Source: Adineta ricciae
Taxonomy: Eukaryota; Rotifera; Eurotatoria; Adinetida; Adinetidae
Assembly (NCBI GenBank): GCA_905250025.1
Contig: CAJNOJ010000400.1
Coordinates: 17,791 to 81,790 of the forward strand
Direction: 5' to 3'
Length of the DNA stretch: 64,000 nt
The notes beneath the pieces are model-generated. The model was not told where the DNA came from and made no database searches. It saw only the letters and a list, made by a program, of their open reading frames with translations. Made by a program: the position numbers and the translations under genes. Of the stretch, positions 62,897-64,000 are shown in pieces. Each line of letters starts with the position of its first letter. Positions within the stretch are counted from its first letter, which is position 1.

Positions 62897-63851
62897 CATC
62901 AATCAATCTTTCTTGCAGAGAGAAAAAAAGAGGCAAATGAGAGAGATGAAGAAGAAATTTGTTCTCGTTCTAAGCAATATTTATCTTACTCATATAAAAT
63001 GTCAAATGTTGAAACATTAAAAACGTAAATTCACATCTGTGAAAGAAGAAAACTCCTTCTTTTTTTCGCCGTCCTCGTTTTCTTCTTATCAACACTTGGC
63101 TAATTCGCACGATAGGAAAGATTGATGTAAAGAAACATCTTGAGACGCGACACATTCAGACAACATGCAGATGTGTGTGCATGCGTGTGTGTCTAAAGAT
63201 ATCATGATCTTTTAATTCATTGAAGACCTTGCTTGACTAATCTAACGAGTCGAAGATCGATGAATATGGGTGGAGAATAAATAAGATCCCTATTGTTAAC
63301 GTGTCTAACTATCATCACTCGTAATGAACGAATGTCTTTCTGCAGAAGACTCTTGTTAATCATTTAATTGCTTTTCTCTCATCTAACAAAGCATTGGGGG
63401 AAAGAAAACGAGAAGAAGGAAGACAACGGCGGCAGCTGGAACAATGCACAGACTCATACACACGTATACGAGAGGCTTCTGAGAATGTATGAGCATTTTA
63501 TGGGGTACTCTCTCGTACTCGTCTCATACACATATAGTATACATTGTTGAACTGATGACAACTTGAAATGATCGACATTCGATCCATCTTTCCTCTTATC
63601 GCATGAATGTAATGAGCTCTTCGATTGTATGTATTGAGTACGAAAAAAGGTCTCACACCAGGTTATCATTCTCGAATAATACACTTGGCAATGTGTGTGA
63701 GTGGATCGATATCATCCTGTGTGTCAACCTCATTAGATATTAACGAGTGAGACAGTGAAAACAAACTTAACAACGACGATGTACATTCGCTCGACTGATA
63801 ATTCCATTTACACTCTCAAATAAGATAAAATACATAGAGACATTTTTTAGC

Positions 63852-64000
63852 AGCTTTCTTGTCCGTGCTGAAACATGTATAAATATTAGAGAAATATAAC
63901 TCTTTTCTATTCTTTCTCGCTCTCCTTCTTTTTTTCTCTTTTACGAGAAATTCTTTCTCCCTCTCTTTCTCTCTCTCTCTGTCGTGTGATAGACGATGAT
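63852..64000 (+). repeat. Second copy of cadherin-upstream segment, cut by the window end
   Basis: Matches 62714-62896 apart from small indels and a shorter CT run; it continues past the window. Same orientation as the first copy. Confidence 0.7.

Larger units (their letters stand above)
62669..64000. other. Upstream region of the cadherin gene and window end
   Basis: Holds a (CT)n run of about 40 nt at 62822-62862 and two related segments (62714-62896 and 63852-64000). No open frame with a domain was found. Confidence 0.45.

Noticed and set aside
1-64000. Transposable elements, viral insertions and tRNA genes
   Set aside because: No reverse transcriptase, transposase, integrase or capsid-like frames, no long terminal or inverted repeats, and no convincing tRNA cloverleaf were seen by eye; a tRNAscan and repeat search would be decisive.

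Overview
This is eukaryotic DNA, AT-rich (the genes are visibly richer in G and C than the gaps), with mostly short introns of about 40-100 nt that have clear GT...AG borders. All recognisable proteins are animal-type: HHEX homeobox, Mondo/ChREBP, Argonaute, a multi-Tudor protein, a cadherin and a UBL7-like protein. A spliced late-embryogenesis-abundant (LEA) desiccation protein with an organelle-style presequence, small introns and heavy use of CGA/TCG codons points to a bdelloid rotifer (Adineta/Rotaria-like). That identification is an inference; another desiccation-tolerant protostome is possible. No bacterial-style operon, virus, CRISPR array, intact transposon or convincing tRNA was seen.

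Layout. 1-1.2 kb: no gene. 1.2-2.3 kb (-): LEA gene. 3.8-7.5 kb (+): Argonaute (AGO clade) with the four catalytic residues visible. 7.75-9.8 kb: broken coding remnants. 11.0-12.3 kb (+): single-exon Notum-like carboxylesterase. 14.4-15.6 kb (+): UBL7-like. 16.0-16.6 kb (+): secreted SRCR-domain protein. 16.7-17.7 kb (+): EFCAB9-like EF-hand protein, tail-to-tail with a CFAP119/CCDC189-like gene at 17.8-18.9 kb (-). 19.6-20.8 kb (+): RING/B-box TRIM-like protein. 21.2-21.6 kb (-): single HMG-box protein. 23.4-24.7 kb (+): RBM42. 26.5-27.5 kb (-): 14-3-3. 29.5-37.2 kb (-): a very large seven-Tudor protein with a central RG/GGF-rich block. 37.6-39.7 kb (-): protein phosphatase 5. 42.2-43.7 kb (+): HHEX-like homeobox. 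44.7-47.6 kb (-): DD3-3 family secreted protein, head-to-head with Mondo/MLXIP-like bHLH-ZIP at 47.9-51.5 kb (+). 51.8-52.3 kb (+): four-helix membrane protein. 52.6-55.1 kb (-): SAMD3-like SAM protein. 57.9-59.3 kb (+): Rel-homology-like protein, followed by a partial 180-bp duplicate of one of its exons. 61.2-62.7 kb (-): two-repeat cadherin. The window ends in a copy of the cadherin upstream region.

Themes. Small-RNA machinery is represented twice: an Argonaute with an RG-rich N-terminus, and a multi-Tudor scaffold of the kind that binds methylated RG motifs. Cilium/flagellum genes occur as a convergent pair (EFCAB9-like and CFAP119-like), surprising if the host is an all-female bdelloid. 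The remaining genes are housekeeping or developmental regulators with no obvious shared pathway. Spans given run from start codon to stop codon and include introns; exon joins were made by eye from splice signals and family similarity.
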